Below are positions 24,628-33,693 of a stretch of DNA of 64,000 nt, in pieces. The notes below the pieces were generated by a model. It made no database searches, was not told the origin of the DNA, and was given only the letters and a program-made list of their open reading frames with translations. The DNA is from Castellaniella denitrificans (GTDB lineage Bacteria; Pseudomonadota; Gammaproteobacteria; Burkholderiales; Burkholderiaceae_B), in the NCBI RefSeq assembly GCF_042653765.1, contig NZ_JBHSEZ010000001.1, forward strand, positions 682,001 through 746,000, written 5' to 3'. The translations under genes were made by a program, and so were the position numbers. Position 1 is the stretch's first letter. Every line of letters begins with the position of its first letter.

Positions 24628-26159
24628 GGGATCCGGATCAGGCCTTCCGGGGTGACGCGATAGCGTTCGACCCCGTCGCCGGCATTATTCAGGGTTTTTT
24701 TTTCCGCCGGAGCGGATTTCCCGGCCGCGCCGCCGGCCGCATCGGCCGCGGGCTTCGCCGCCGCGCCAGCCGGATTTTCCGCCTGGGCTTCGGCGCGCGC
24801 CTGCCGCACCTGGGCGGGATCGGACTTCTGGATCGGACGGCCCTGCAGGGCATTGACGGCCTGCCGCAGCTGCCAGTCGTCGGCGCCGCCGAATTCGAAC
24901 ATCTTGATCTCGCCCTGGACGAAATCGCCGTCGTCCGCATCGCCCGTCTGGGCGTCGGACTGGGTTTCCAGGTGGTGCTGCAGGTCGACTTCGCGCTGCA
25001 TGCGGAACAGGTTGCCGGCGGCGCTGTCGTCCACGACGTGGTCGGGGGACACCCCCGTGTTCTGGATCGAGCGGCCGCTGGGCGTGTAGTAGCGCGCCGT
25101 GGTGAGCTTGATGCCCGTGTCCTTGTCCAGCTGCAGGACCGACTGCACGGAACCCTTGCCGAACGTGCGGTTGCCGATGATGCGGGCGCGCTTGTAGTCC
25201 TGCAGGGCGCCGGCCACGATTTCCGAGGCCGAGGCCGAGCCGACGTTGACCAGCACCACCATCGGCACCGTGCGCGTCCAGGAGGGCAGCTGCCCGCCGT
25301 CCTCGACGCCATGGCTGCCGTCCAGGGGACGGGCATAGAATTCCTCGTTCGAGGACGGAATGCGGCCCTTGGTGGACACGACCAGCTTGCCGGGCTCAAG
25401 GAAGGCGGAGGCCACGCCGATGGCGCCGTCCAGCAGGCCGCCCGGATCGTTGCGCAGATCCAGCACCAGGCCCTTGGGCGCCTGCTTCTTCGACAGGCTG
25501 GCCAGCATCCGCACCAGGTCGGACGTGGTGCGGTCCTGGAACTGGCTGATGCGCACGTAGGCGATGTCGCCGTCGAGCATCTTGCCGCGCACGCTGCGGG
25601 TCTTGATCATTTCCCGCACGATGCGGAACTTCAGGGGCTTGGGGCTGCCGGCGCGCTGGATCGTCAGGTTGATCGGAGTGCCGGGCTCGCCGCGCATCTT
25701 CTTCACGGCGTCGTTCAGGTTCATGCCCTTGGTGGGCTCGCCGTCGATCTGGGTGATCAGGTCGCCCGTCAGGATGCCGGCGCGCGCCGCCGGGGTGTCC
25801 TCGATCGGCGCGATGACCTTGGGCATGCCGTCCTGGGTGCCGATCTCGATGCCCAGCCCGCCGAAGCCGCCGCGCGTGATGTCCTGCATCTGCTTGTAGG
25901 CTTCCTCGTCCAGGTACACCGAGTGCGGGTCCAGGTCCGAGAACAGGCCCTTGATCGCGTCGTCGATCAGCGTCTGGTCGGGCACGGGCTCGACGTAGCT
26001 GGACTTGATCGCGCCGTAGACGTTGGCGAACTGCTGCAGCGCCCTGAGCGGCAGGGGCTCGCCCTTCTGGGCGGCCGCCGAGATGCCGAGGCTGACCAGG
26101 ATCCCCCCCAGAAAGCCCACCAGAATCCAGCTCAACGATCGATTGTTTCGAGTGCCCAT
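24624..26159 (-). CDS. ctpA: C-terminal processing protease, S41 family
   Basis: This is an exported or membrane-anchored serine protease. The 511 residues comprise an N-terminal helix (LSWILVGFLGGILVSLGISA), a PDZ domain (about 85-165; GGLGIEIGTQDG, AGILTGDLITQIDG) and the S41 core with catalytic Ser in GSASASEIVAGAL and Lys in RTFGKGSVQ. A long Ala-rich tail ends the protein. ATG 26159 replaces an upstream ATG at 26228 on family grounds. It is in the gpmA-envC-ctpA-moeB run common in this order of bacteria. Confidence 0.94.
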   Translation of the reverse strand: MGTRNNRSLSWILVGFLGGILVSLGISAAAQKGEPLPLRALQQFANVYGAIKSSYVEPVPDQTLIDDAIKGLFSDLDPHSVYLDEEAYKQMQDITRGGFGGLGIEIGTQDGMPKVIAPIEDTPAARAGILTGDLITQIDGEPTKGMNLNDAVKKMRGEPGTPINLTIQRAGSPKPLKFRIVREMIKTRSVRGKMLDGDIAYVRISQFQDRTTSDLVRMLASLSKKQAPKGLVLDLRNDPGGLLDGAIGVASAFLEPGKLVVSTKGRIPSSNEEFYARPLDGSHGVEDGGQLPSWTRTVPMVVLVNVGSASASEIVAGALQDYKRARIIGNRTFGKGSVQSVLQLDKDTGIKLTTARYYTPSGRSIQNTGVSPDHVVDDSAAGNLFRMQREVDLQHHLETQSDAQTGDADDGDFVQGEIKMFEFGGADDWQLRQAVNALQGRPIQKSDPAQVRQARAEAQAENPAGAAAKPAADAAGGAAGKSAPAEKKTLNNAGDGVERYRVTPEGLIRIP

Positions 26160-26264
26160 GCACGTTCCTAAGCGATGTCCGGGCCGTCGCGGCGGCGCGG
26201 GGCGCGCCTGGGACGGCGAATGACACATAGTACAGAAATTAGACTGCGGAAAGCCACCAGGCGC

Positions 26265-27773
26265 CTACCTCAACCATATTTCAGGATTGATCGGGGCCCC
26301 GTTGTGCCGCAATTCGAAATACAGGCCGGGCTCGACCTGGCCGCCCGTGGCCCCGACCCGCGCCACCTCGTCGCCGCGCGCCACCACGTCGCCGACCTGG
26401 CGCAGCAGGGACTGGTTGTAGGCGTAGATGCTGAGGTACTGCTTGCCGTGATCGATGATCAGCAGGTTGCCGAAGCCGCTCAGCCAATGGGCGTACACCA
26501 CGCGGCCGGCGGCCACGGCGCGCACGGGCGTGCCCGCCGCCGCGCGCAGCACGATGCCGCGCCACAGGCCGCCTTCGGGCCGCTGCGTGCCGAAACGCCC
26601 CTGGACGTCGCCCGCCACGGGGCGGGGCAGGCCCTTGCTCAGCCCGGGAAAACCGCCATCGGGCTCGGTCCGGACGGCGGCCGCGCCGCCCGGCGAGGCC
26701 TCGTCCGCGCCCTGCCGGGCCTTTTCCTTCGGTTCCTCGTCCGGCCGGACTTCCCTCTCCCGGACCGGCGGCCGGACCGCGGGCGCCTCGGCGGCCTTCG
26801 TCCCGTCCTCTTCTTCCCGTATGTGGCGCTCGGCCTGCTCGCGCACCTGGCGCGCCTGTTCGGCGGCGCGCGCGCGCTCCTGTTCCTGGCGGGCCTTCTC
26901 GGCCTTGGCGCGCGCGGCCTGTTCGCGCGCGCGGCGTTCGGCCTCGGCCTTCAGGGCCGCCTGGCGCCGGGCCTCGGCCCGGGCGATTTCGGCGTCCAGG
27001 CCCTTGATCAGGTTCCCCAGGCGCGCATCGCGCGCCTGGAGCTGCCTGGCCTGGCCGCGCTCGTCCTCCAGCCGGGTGCGGATCTTTTCCAGCACCTCGC
27101 GGCGCTGCGCCTGCTGGTCCTGCAGGTCCTGGCGGCGCTTCTGGACGTCGGCGCGCACCTCGTCGAGATCCCGGCGGCCCTCGTCGGTCTGTCGCCGCAG
27201 GTCGGCCAGCCGGTCCAGCGTGGCCCGCAAGGCGTCGAGCGCCTGGGTGCGGGAACGGGTGACGTAGGCCAGCCAGGCCAGCTCGCGGCCGATCTCCTGC
27301 GGATCGCGGCCCGAGAGCAGGGCGGTCCAGGGCGACAGGCCGCTGGCGTACTGGGCGCGCAACTGGGCGGCCAGGGCCTGCTGCTGGCGTTCGAGTTCCT
27401 CGGACTGCTGGCCGCGGGCGGCATCCAGCCGGCGCAGGGTGTCCTGCAGCGCGGCCTCGCGCCGGTCCAGCTCGGCCAGCTCGCGGCTGATGTCGGAAAT
27501 CGCCTGCTCGGAGGCCTGCAGCGCGCGGCTGGCGTCCTCGCGCGAGGATTCCGACGATTCGATGCGCTTCTGCAGCGTCTCGATCTGCTCGCGCAGGGCG
27601 GCCCGGTCCTCGCGGGCGCGCGCCTGGCGGGCTTCCAGGGCGGAATCCGCCCAGGCCGCCTGGCAGGCCAGGACGGCGGCCAGGCACAAGGCCGGCCCCG
27701 GCCACCCGCGCGCGCGCGGCTTGCGCCGGATGCGCGTGTTCGGGCGACCGCCCGCCCGGGCGATGAGGTTCAT
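26265..27773 (-). CDS. EnvC-like murein hydrolase activator, degenerate LytM (M23)
   Basis: The 502-residue protein has a signal peptide (to about residue 42), two long coiled-coil stretches rich in Arg, Glu and Ala (about 45-320) and a C-terminal M23 domain (about 390-500). The zinc ligands are lost: the HxGxD site reads WRGIV and the HxH site reads GLYFE. EnvC is degenerate in the same way and activates amidases at the septum rather than cutting peptidoglycan itself. Position between gpmA and ctpA is the usual one. Confidence 0.88.
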   Translation of the reverse strand: MNLIARAGGRPNTRIRRKPRARGWPGPALCLAAVLACQAAWADSALEARQARAREDRAALREQIETLQKRIESSESSREDASRALQASEQAISDISRELAELDRREAALQDTLRRLDAARGQQSEELERQQQALAAQLRAQYASGLSPWTALLSGRDPQEIGRELAWLAYVTRSRTQALDALRATLDRLADLRRQTDEGRRDLDEVRADVQKRRQDLQDQQAQRREVLEKIRTRLEDERGQARQLQARDARLGNLIKGLDAEIARAEARRQAALKAEAERRAREQAARAKAEKARQEQERARAAEQARQVREQAERHIREEEDGTKAAEAPAVRPPVREREVRPDEEPKEKARQGADEASPGGAAAVRTEPDGGFPGLSKGLPRPVAGDVQGRFGTQRPEGGLWRGIVLRAAAGTPVRAVAAGRVVYAHWLSGFGNLLIIDHGKQYLSIYAYNQSLLRQVGDVVARGDEVARVGATGGQVEPGLYFELRHNGAPINPEIWLR

Positions 27774-27797
27774 GATCTGGCCTGGGGTCGTCGGGCG

Positions 27798-28550
27798 CTA
27801 GACCGCCTTCGCCTTGCCCTGGTTGGCGACCGCTTCCATGGCGGCGCGGATCTGGTCCTCGTCGCCCAGGTAGTAATGGCGCAGGGGGCGCAGTTCGTCG
27901 TCCAGTTCGTAGACCAGCGGCTGGCCGGTCGGGATGTTCAGGCCGACGATGTCCTCGTCCGAGATCCCGTCCAGGTGCTTGATCAGGGCGCGCAGGCTGT
28001 TGCCGTGGGCCGAGACCAGCACCCGCCGCCCGGAGCGGATGGCGGGCGCGATGGATTCGTTCCAGAAAGGCACCACGCGGTTCACCGTATCGCGCAGGCA
28101 TTCCGTGGCCGGCAGCTCGCCGGCCGGCACCCGGCGGTAGCGGGCGTCGAAACGCGGATGGCGCGGATCGTCCTCGGACAGGGGGTCGGGGGCGATCGCG
28201 TAGGCGCGGCGCCATTGCAGCACCTGGGCCTCGCCGTAGCGGGCGGCCGTCTCGGCCTTGTTCAGGCCCTGCAGCGCGCCGTAGTGGCGCTCGTTCAGCC
28301 GCCAGTGCAGGGCGATGGGCGTGTGCATGGCGTCCATGGCGTCCAGCGCGATCCACAGGGTGCGGATGGCGCGCTTGAGCACCGAGGCGTAGGCCAGGTC
28401 GAATTCATAGCCCTGCGCGCGCAGCAGCTCCCCCGCCTGGCGCGCCTGCTCGCGGCCGGTGTCGGTGAGGTCCACGTCGGTCCAGCCCGTGAAGCGGTTT
28501 TCGAGGTTCCATTGGCTTTCGCCATGGCGCATGAGTACCAGTTTGTGCAT
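27798..28550 (-). CDS. gpmA: 2,3-bisphosphoglycerate-dependent phosphoglycerate mutase
   Basis: The glycolytic enzyme interconverts 3- and 2-phosphoglycerate. The 250 residues include the phosphohistidine motif LVLMRHGESQWN, RFTGWTDVDLT, RLNERHYGALQGLNK and the second catalytic His in SAHGNSLRAL. ATG 28550 was chosen over 28628, which would add a basic stretch before the conserved N-terminus. It heads a minus-strand run through envC, ctpA and moeB. Confidence 0.96.
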   Translation of the reverse strand: MHKLVLMRHGESQWNLENRFTGWTDVDLTDTGREQARQAGELLRAQGYEFDLAYASVLKRAIRTLWIALDAMDAMHTPIALHWRLNERHYGALQGLNKAETAARYGEAQVLQWRRAYAIAPDPLSEDDPRHPRFDARYRRVPAGELPATECLRDTVNRVVPFWNESIAPAIRSGRRVLVSAHGNSLRALIKHLDGISDEDIVGLNIPTGQPLVYELDDELRPLRHYYLGDEDQIRAAMEAVANQGKAKAV

Positions 28551-28589
28551 GATTCGCAAGCCCGCAAAGTCCAAAACTGCCGACCATTT

Positions 28590-28595
28590 TATAAT
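28590..28595 (+). promoter_or_regulatory. Candidate -10 box in the gpmA / rhodanese divergent spacer
   Basis: TATAAT on the plus strand lies 75 bases before the GTG start at 28671; overlapping TATAAA can be read on the minus strand toward gpmA. The spacer also has AAGCCCG (28558-28564) and CGGGCTT (28600-28606) followed by a run of seven T (28609-28615), a possible attenuator with a long loop. No -35 match is good on either strand. Confidence 0.35.
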
Positions 28596-28670
28596 CCCCC
28601 GGGCTTTCTTTTTTTGCCGCCGGGCCACCCCAAGGCAAAACGCCTCCCGTCACACGTTACAGGAACCGCC

Positions 28671-29081
28671 GTGGACTTCTTACTCAGCCAGAACAACCTC
28701 TGGATTCTGCTCATCGCCCTGGCTTCCGGGGGCCTGCTGCTGTGGCCCAGCCTGTCCAGGGGCCGCTCGACCGGGCGTGTCGCCCTGGCCGAGGCCATCC
28801 GCCTGGTCAACCAGGAACACGGCCAGTTCGTGGACCTGCGCCCCGCCGACCAGTTCAAGACCGGCGCCATCCCCCAGGCCCGCAACATCCCCCTGGACAC
28901 GCTGGAATCGCACCTCAACAGCCTGCCCAAGGACAAGCCCATCGTGCTCGTGGACGCCCACGGGCGCGACGGCGCCAAGGCCGTGGCCCAACTGCGCAAA
29001 CAAGGCTTCGATCGGGTATCCTGCCTCGAAGGCGGGCTGAACGCCTGGACCGAGGGCGGCCTGCCCCTGAAAAAATCCTGA
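28671..29081 (+). CDS. Membrane-anchored rhodanese-like protein lacking the active-site Cys
   Basis: The 136-residue protein starts at GTG 28671 with AGGA upstream. An N-terminal helix (NLWILLIALASGGLLLWP) is followed by a rhodanese fold (FVDLRPADQFKTGAIPQARN, CLEGGLNAWTEGGLPL). The catalytic loop reads VDAHGRDGAKA, with no cysteine, so sulfurtransfer is unlikely. It corresponds to E. coli YibN by the order yibN-grxC-secB-gpsA-trmL. Role unknown, probably protein or redox interaction at the membrane. Confidence 0.85.
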   Translation: MDFLLSQNNLWILLIALASGGLLLWPSLSRGRSTGRVALAEAIRLVNQEHGQFVDLRPADQFKTGAIPQARNIPLDTLESHLNSLPKDKPIVLVDAHGRDGAKAVAQLRKQGFDRVSCLEGGLNAWTEGGLPLKKS

Positions 29082-29097
29082 CCGGAATCCTCCCCCC

Positions 29098-29355
29098 ATG
29101 GCTCAAGTCACCATGTACTGCACCTCCGTGTGCCCCTATTGCGTACGCGCCGAAATGCTGCTCAAGCAACGCGGCGTGGACAACATCCACAAGATCTTCA
29201 TCGACCGCGATCCGGACCAGCGCGCCATCATGATGGAACGCACCGGCCGGCGCACCGTGCCGCAGGTCTACATCGACGAGCGCCACATCGGCGGCTTCGA
29301 CGACCTCTCGGCCCTGGACCGCGCCGGCGGCCTGCTGCCCCTGCTGCAGGCCTGA
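29098..29355 (+). CDS. grxC: Glutaredoxin 3
   Basis: The 85-residue glutaredoxin has the dithiol site CPYC (residues about 12-15), the TVPQVYIDERHIGGFDDL segment for glutathione binding and no extra domain. It reduces disulfides and glutathionylated proteins in the cytoplasm. It starts 16 bases after the rhodanese-like gene and precedes secB in the usual order. Confidence 0.96.
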   Translation: MAQVTMYCTSVCPYCVRAEMLLKQRGVDNIHKIFIDRDPDQRAIMMERTGRRTVPQVYIDERHIGGFDDLSALDRAGGLLPLLQA

Positions 29356-29405
29356 TCCCGCCACGGCCCCGGCCGCCTCCCCACTCCCCATACCGGAAAC
29401 CCATC

Positions 29406-29915
29406 ATGTCCGACGAAAACCACTCCCAGAACGGCCAGGCCCCCAGCTTCGGCCTGCAGCGCACCTACGTCAAAGACCTGTCGCTGGAAATGCCCAACGC
29501 CCCGGAAATCTTCCTCGAGCAGGAAGGCCCGACCGTCGAAGTCTCCATCCAGGTCGGCGGCCAGCAGCTGGCCGAATCCGTGTTCGAATCCACGGTGACC
29601 GCCACGGTGACCACGCGCATCGGCGACAAGGTCCTGTACCTGGTCGAACTCTGCCAGGCCGGCATCTTCGAAGCCTCCAACATCCCGGCCGAACAGCTCG
29701 ATCCGCTGCTGGGCATCGTCTGCCCGACCATGCTCTACCCCTACCTGCGCGCCAACGTCGCCGACGCGATCACGCGCACCTCGATGCCGCCGCTGCACCT
29801 GAGCGAAATGAACTTCCAGGCCCTGTACGAACAGCGCCTGGCGCAGCAGCAGCCGGACGCGCAGGCCCAGGGCGAGGACTCCGGCCTGATCCTGCCCCCC
29901 GGCGCGCGCAACTGA
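29406..29915 (+). CDS. secB: Protein-export chaperone SecB
   Basis: SecB is the tetrameric cytosolic chaperone that keeps precursors unfolded for SecA/SecYEG. The 169 residues include QRTYVKDLSLEMPNAPEIF and GIVCPTMLYPYLRANVADAI. The acidic, Gln-rich C-terminal tail is of normal type. An open frame runs upstream through grxC, but ATG 29406 with GGAA upstream is the clear start. Confidence 0.97.
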   Translation: MSDENHSQNGQAPSFGLQRTYVKDLSLEMPNAPEIFLEQEGPTVEVSIQVGGQQLAESVFESTVTATVTTRIGDKVLYLVELCQAGIFEASNIPAEQLDPLLGIVCPTMLYPYLRANVADAITRTSMPPLHLSEMNFQALYEQRLAQQQPDAQAQGEDSGLILPPGARN

Positions 29916-29934
29916 CCGGCGGGGTCCGCACGAC

Positions 29935-30975
29935 ATGGCGCCGGTCCGGCTTTGCGTCCTGGGAGCGGGCAGCTGGGGCACCGCCCTGGCGGCCCTGGCC
30001 AGCGCCCGGTCCGACGCCCTGATCTGGGCCCGCGACCCGGACCAGGCGCGGGACATCGACCGGTTGCACATCAACCCCCGCCACCTGCCCGACATCGCCC
30101 TGCCGCCCGCCCTGCGGGCGACCGGCGACTTCGACGCCGCGCTGGCGCACGTGCTGGACGGCCCCGATCCGGCCGACCGCCTGATCGTGCTGGGCGTGCC
30201 CATGTCGGGCCTGGCCGACGTCTGCCGGCGCATCGCGCGGGCGCTGCCGGCCCGCGCCCCCGACGCCCCGCCGGTCCATCTCCTGTGGACCTGCAAGGGC
30301 ATCGCGCCCGACACCCATCAATGGCCGCACCAGATCGTGGCCGAAGCACTGTCCTGCATCGCCTGGCTGCGCACGGGCGTGCTGTCCGGCCCGTCCTTCG
30401 CCCGCGAAGTGGCGCAGGGCCTGCCGGTCGCCCTGACGGTCGCCGGCCGCGACCCGGACACCGGCCGCGCCGCCCAGGCGGCCTTCCACGGCACCCGGGC
30501 GCGCATCTACGGCACCCGCGACGTGATGGGAGTGGAAGTCGGCGGCGCCCTGAAGAACGTCATGGCCATCGCCTGCGGCATCAGCGACGGCCTGCGGCTA
30601 GGCACCAACGCCCGCGCGGCCCTGATCACGCGCGGGCTGGCGGAAATCCAGCGCCTGGGCGTGGCGCTGGGCGGACAGGCGGACACCTTCGTCGGCCTGA
30701 CCGGGCTGGGCGACCTGGTCCTGACCGCCACCGGCGAGCTGTCCCGCAACCGCCAGGTGGGTGTCGCCATCGGCCAGGGCCGGTCGCTGGACGACATCCT
30801 GGCGGGCGGCATGACCGCCGAAGGGGTGCGCTGCGCGCGCGCCGCCCAGGCCCTGGGCCGGGAGCACGGGCTGGACCTGCCCATCACCGACGCCGTCTGC
30901 GGCGTGCTGTTCGGCGGCGTCGCCCCGCCCCAGGCCGTGGCCGCATTGCTGGCGCGCGATCCGCGCGACGAATGA
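29935..30975 (+). CDS. gpsA: Glycerol-3-phosphate dehydrogenase [NAD(P)+]
   Basis: The enzyme makes sn-glycerol 3-phosphate from dihydroxyacetone phosphate for phospholipids. The 346-residue protein has the dinucleotide motif LGAGSWGTALAALA, the SGPSFAREVAQGLP segment and the catalytic Lys in VGGALKNVMAIACG. It lies 19 bases after secB and is convergent with trmL. Confidence 0.96.
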   Translation: MAPVRLCVLGAGSWGTALAALASARSDALIWARDPDQARDIDRLHINPRHLPDIALPPALRATGDFDAALAHVLDGPDPADRLIVLGVPMSGLADVCRRIARALPARAPDAPPVHLLWTCKGIAPDTHQWPHQIVAEALSCIAWLRTGVLSGPSFAREVAQGLPVALTVAGRDPDTGRAAQAAFHGTRARIYGTRDVMGVEVGGALKNVMAIACGISDGLRLGTNARAALITRGLAEIQRLGVALGGQADTFVGLTGLGDLVLTATGELSRNRQVGVAIGQGRSLDDILAGGMTAEGVRCARAAQALGREHGLDLPITDAVCGVLFGGVAPPQAVAALLARDPRDE

Positions 30976-30993
30976 CGCCGGGCCCGGTCCCGG

Positions 30994-31464
30994 TCAGATT
31001 CCTCCGGCGTAGCCCGCCTGCCGCCAGGCCTCGAACACCGTGACCGCCACGGCATTGGACAGGTTCAGGCTGCGCTGCCGCGGCCGCATGGGCAGGCGGA
31101 TGCGCTGCGCGGGGGGAAAGGCGGCCAGTTGCTCGTCCGACAGACCGGCGGTTTCCCGCCCGAACACGAACACGTCCCCCGGCCGGAACGCATGTCCGCC
31201 GATCAGGGACGACCCGCGCGTGGTCAGCGCGAAGCGCCGCGACGGATCGCCGCCGATCGCCGCCAGCGCCTCGTCCAGGCCGTCGTGCACCCGCATGTCC
31301 GCCCACTCGTGATAATCCAGGCCCGCCCGCCGCATGCGCGCGTCGTCCAGGGCGAAGCCCAGCGGACGCACCAGGTGCAGGAAGGCGCCGGTGTTGGCCG
31401 CAAGACGGATCGCGTTGCCGGTGTTGGGCGGAATTTCGGGTTCGACGAGGACGATGTGGAACAT
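30994..31464 (-). CDS. trmL: tRNA (cytidine/uridine-2'-O-)-methyltransferase TrmL
   Basis: The SPOUT-family enzyme methylates the ribose of tRNA-Leu position 34. The 156 residues show VEPEIPPNTGNAIRLAANTG, FVFGRETAGLSDE and MRPRQRSLNLSNAVAVTVFE, the deep-knot SAM site. A minus-strand TACAAT at 31509-31514 is a reasonable -10, directly after the comF-type stop. Confidence 0.93.
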   Translation of the reverse strand: MFHIVLVEPEIPPNTGNAIRLAANTGAFLHLVRPLGFALDDARMRRAGLDYHEWADMRVHDGLDEALAAIGGDPSRRFALTTRGSSLIGGHAFRPGDVFVFGRETAGLSDEQLAAFPPAQRIRLPMRPRQRSLNLSNAVAVTVFEAWRQAGYAGGI

Positions 31465-31506
31465 GGAATGGATTCGATGAAGACCGCGCGGCGATCCAGC
31501 GGACCG

Positions 31507-32322
31507 CTATTGTAGAACCCGGCCGGAGGCTGGCTCGCCGGGCGCGGCGCCATGGCCGGCCACGGCGCGGGCCAGGACCCAGCCCTCGATGCGCACGGCG
31601 CCGGCGTCCTTCAGCGCCGCCGCCACCGCCTGCAGCGTCGCGCCCGTGGTCAGCACGTCGTCCACCACCGCGATCCGCCGGCCGGCCAGCGGGCGGGAAA
31701 GATCCGCCGGAGCCCCCGGCGATCCGCCGCCCATCGGCGGATGCGCCCGGCGCCCGGTCCCGGCGACCGCAAACATCCCGGCCTGGGCCCGCAGGCGCAG
31801 CGCGCGGTCCAGCCCCGCCTGCCGGGATCCTTCGCGCGCCCGCCGCACCCCGTCCAGATGGCAGCGCAAACCCAGCCGCCGGGCCAGCAGGCGGGCCACC
31901 TCGGCCGGCGGGCTGAAGCCGCGCCGCAGCAGCGCCTCGCGCCGGGCCGGCACCGGCACGATCCAGTCCGGCCGGCGGTCCGCCGCCTCGGCGGCGGACA
32001 CCGCCTGCGCCAGCAGGTCCGCCAGCAGCCGCGCCAGGGACAGGCGGCAATGGATCTTGTAGTCCCGGATCAGGTCCCGCCCCAGGCCCGCATAGTCGAA
32101 GGCCGCCACCACGCGGTCGTAGGCCGGCGCCCGCGGGCCGCAATCGGGGCAGCGCCCATCGGCCAGGGGATGCGCGCAACGCCGGCAGCGCGGCAGCGCC
32201 GCGTCCGGCCGCAGGCGCGCCAGGCACCCGGGGCACAGCCCCTGACCGCCCATGCGCCGGCCGCAGCCCGGGCAGTCGGCCGGAATCCAGTCGCGCCAGC
32301 GGTCGATCGGCAGATGCAGCAT
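31507..32322 (-). CDS. ComF-family phosphoribosyltransferase-like protein
   Basis: The 271-residue protein has an N-terminal double zinc ribbon (CPGCGRRM, CPGCL, CRRCAHPL, CPDCG) and a C-terminal PRTase fold with VAVVDDVLTTGATLQ-type PRPP loop (here IAVVDDVLTTGATLQAV). ComF/GntX proteins act in DNA uptake or macromolecule use; the biochemical role is unclear. It is divergent from a BioC-like methyltransferase, as in many betaproteobacteria. dprA in the same window also suggests competence genes are kept. Confidence 0.88.
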   Translation of the reverse strand: MLHLPIDRWRDWIPADCPGCGRRMGGQGLCPGCLARLRPDAALPRCRRCAHPLADGRCPDCGPRAPAYDRVVAAFDYAGLGRDLIRDYKIHCRLSLARLLADLLAQAVSAAEAADRRPDWIVPVPARREALLRRGFSPPAEVARLLARRLGLRCHLDGVRRAREGSRQAGLDRALRLRAQAGMFAVAGTGRRAHPPMGGGSPGAPADLSRPLAGRRIAVVDDVLTTGATLQAVAAALKDAGAVRIEGWVLARAVAGHGAAPGEPASGRVLQ

Positions 32323-32396
32323 AATGGCGTGTCCTTCCGCAGGAAACCTCCATCACAGCACGCTTCGGGCCGTCCCGGAGCCGGCCTTGATCGTTT

Positions 32397-33353
32397 ATGC
32401 CACAGCTTCCCCGTCTGCCCATCGACTCCCAGGCCGTGACGCGCCAGTTCGCCCGGCGCGCCCCCCTGGACGCCCCGCAGTTCCTGTACGGGGAAATCGC
32501 CCAGCGCATGCTGCGCCGCCTGAGCTACATCCGCATCGCCCCGCACGACATCCTGGACGCGGGCTGCGGCGCCGCCCATGCGCTGGACCCGCTGCGCGCC
32601 CGGTATCCCGACCAGCATTACATCGGCCTGGACGCCTGCGGCGCGCTGCTGGACACGGCGCGCGAGCGCTACTCGGCCAAGCCCGGCTTCTGGCACCGGC
32701 TGCGCAACAAGCCCACGCCGGCCGCCGATTTCCGCCAGGCCGACCTGGCCGAAACCGGCCTGCCGGACGAAAGCCTGGACCTGGTCTGGTCGAACCTGGC
32801 CCTGCACTGGCACCCGGAACCCCACCTGGTGCTGCAGGAATGGCGCCGCGTCCTGCGCAACGACGCCCTGGCGATGTATTCCAGCCTGGGACCCGGCACC
32901 TTCCGCGAACTGCGCGAGGCCCTGGCCGAGGCCGATCCGGACACGCGGCCCATGGAATTCGTCGACATGCACGATTTCGGCGACCTGATGCTGCAGGTCG
33001 GCTTCGCCGACCCCGTCATGGACCAGGAAATCATCACCCTGACCTACAAGACCGCCGACAAGCTGCTGGAAGACGTGCGCGCCCTGGGCGGCAACCCCCA
33101 CCCCGAACGCCGCCGCGGCCTGCCCGGCCGCGCCTGGCGCGAACGCCTAGTCCACGCCCTGGAACGCCGCCGCCATGCCGACGGCATGATCCACCTGAGC
33201 CTGGAAGTCGCCTACGGCCACGCCTGGCGCGTCGCCGCGCGGCGCGGCGTGTTCGGCGACCTGCCCGTGACCACCTTCAAGCGCGCCCAGCCGCTGGAGG
33301 CCGGCAAGCCGCCCCCGCGCGTGGTGCCGCGCAAGCCGGACGGGGAAGACTAG
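32397..33353 (+). CDS. BioC-like SAM-dependent methyltransferase
   Basis: The 318-residue class I methyltransferase has motif I ILDAGCGAAHAL, the acidic loop IGLDACGALL and LVWSNLALHWHPEP, which is typical of BioC (malonyl-ACP O-methyltransferase, first step of pimelate/biotin synthesis). There is no other biotin gene nearby, and it is longer than E. coli BioC (251), mainly through a C-terminal extension (about residues 235-318), so the assignment to biotin synthesis is tentative. Confidence 0.78.
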   Translation: MPQLPRLPIDSQAVTRQFARRAPLDAPQFLYGEIAQRMLRRLSYIRIAPHDILDAGCGAAHALDPLRARYPDQHYIGLDACGALLDTARERYSAKPGFWHRLRNKPTPAADFRQADLAETGLPDESLDLVWSNLALHWHPEPHLVLQEWRRVLRNDALAMYSSLGPGTFRELREALAEADPDTRPMEFVDMHDFGDLMLQVGFADPVMDQEIITLTYKTADKLLEDVRALGGNPHPERRRGLPGRAWRERLVHALERRRHADGMIHLSLEVAYGHAWRVAARRGVFGDLPVTTFKRAQPLEAGKPPPRVVPRKPDGED

Positions 33354-33369
33354 GGAACCCGGGCGGGCT

Positions 33370-33693
33370 TCAGGAGGGCCTGCTCAACCGCCGGTGCAGC
33401 AAGCCCCGCAGATCCCGGCGGGTATTGCAGACGATATGGATGTAGAGCCGGTCTTCCCGGGTTTCATAAATGATCCGGTTCATGCCGGCGACGATCTGCC
33501 GGTATTGCGGCAGACCCAATTCGGCGAGTTCGTCCGGCAGGCGGCCGGCTAGGGGGAACGATTCGGCGGCACGCACCGCCGTCCTGATCCCCTCGAAAGA
33601 TTCCCGCCAGGTGTGCGGCCCGAATTTCCGAAGTACATACCGCCGCAATTCACGTAAATCGACTTCGGCACCCGGCAGAAAAACCGCTTTCAC
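33370..33693 (-). CDS. RelE/ParE-family toxin
   Basis: The 107-residue protein matches the ParE fold: LPGAEVDLRELRRYVLRKFG at the N-terminus, SFPLAGRLPDELAELG in the middle and MNRIIYETREDRLYIHIVCN at the C-terminal sheet. ParE toxins poison gyrase; RelE members cut mRNA, and the class cannot be fixed by eye. Its start overlaps the antitoxin stop by four bases. The pair sits between core genes. Confidence 0.85.
   Translation of the reverse strand: MKAVFLPGAEVDLRELRRYVLRKFGPHTWRESFEGIRTAVRAAESFPLAGRLPDELAELGLPQYRQIVAGMNRIIYETREDRLYIHIVCNTRRDLRGLLHRRLSRPS

Noticed and set aside
26175..28668. Long plus-strand frame opposite the EnvC-like gene and gpmA
   Set aside because: Only its last part (from GTG 28671) matches a family, the rhodanese-like protein. 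The upstream part is antisense to two real genes.
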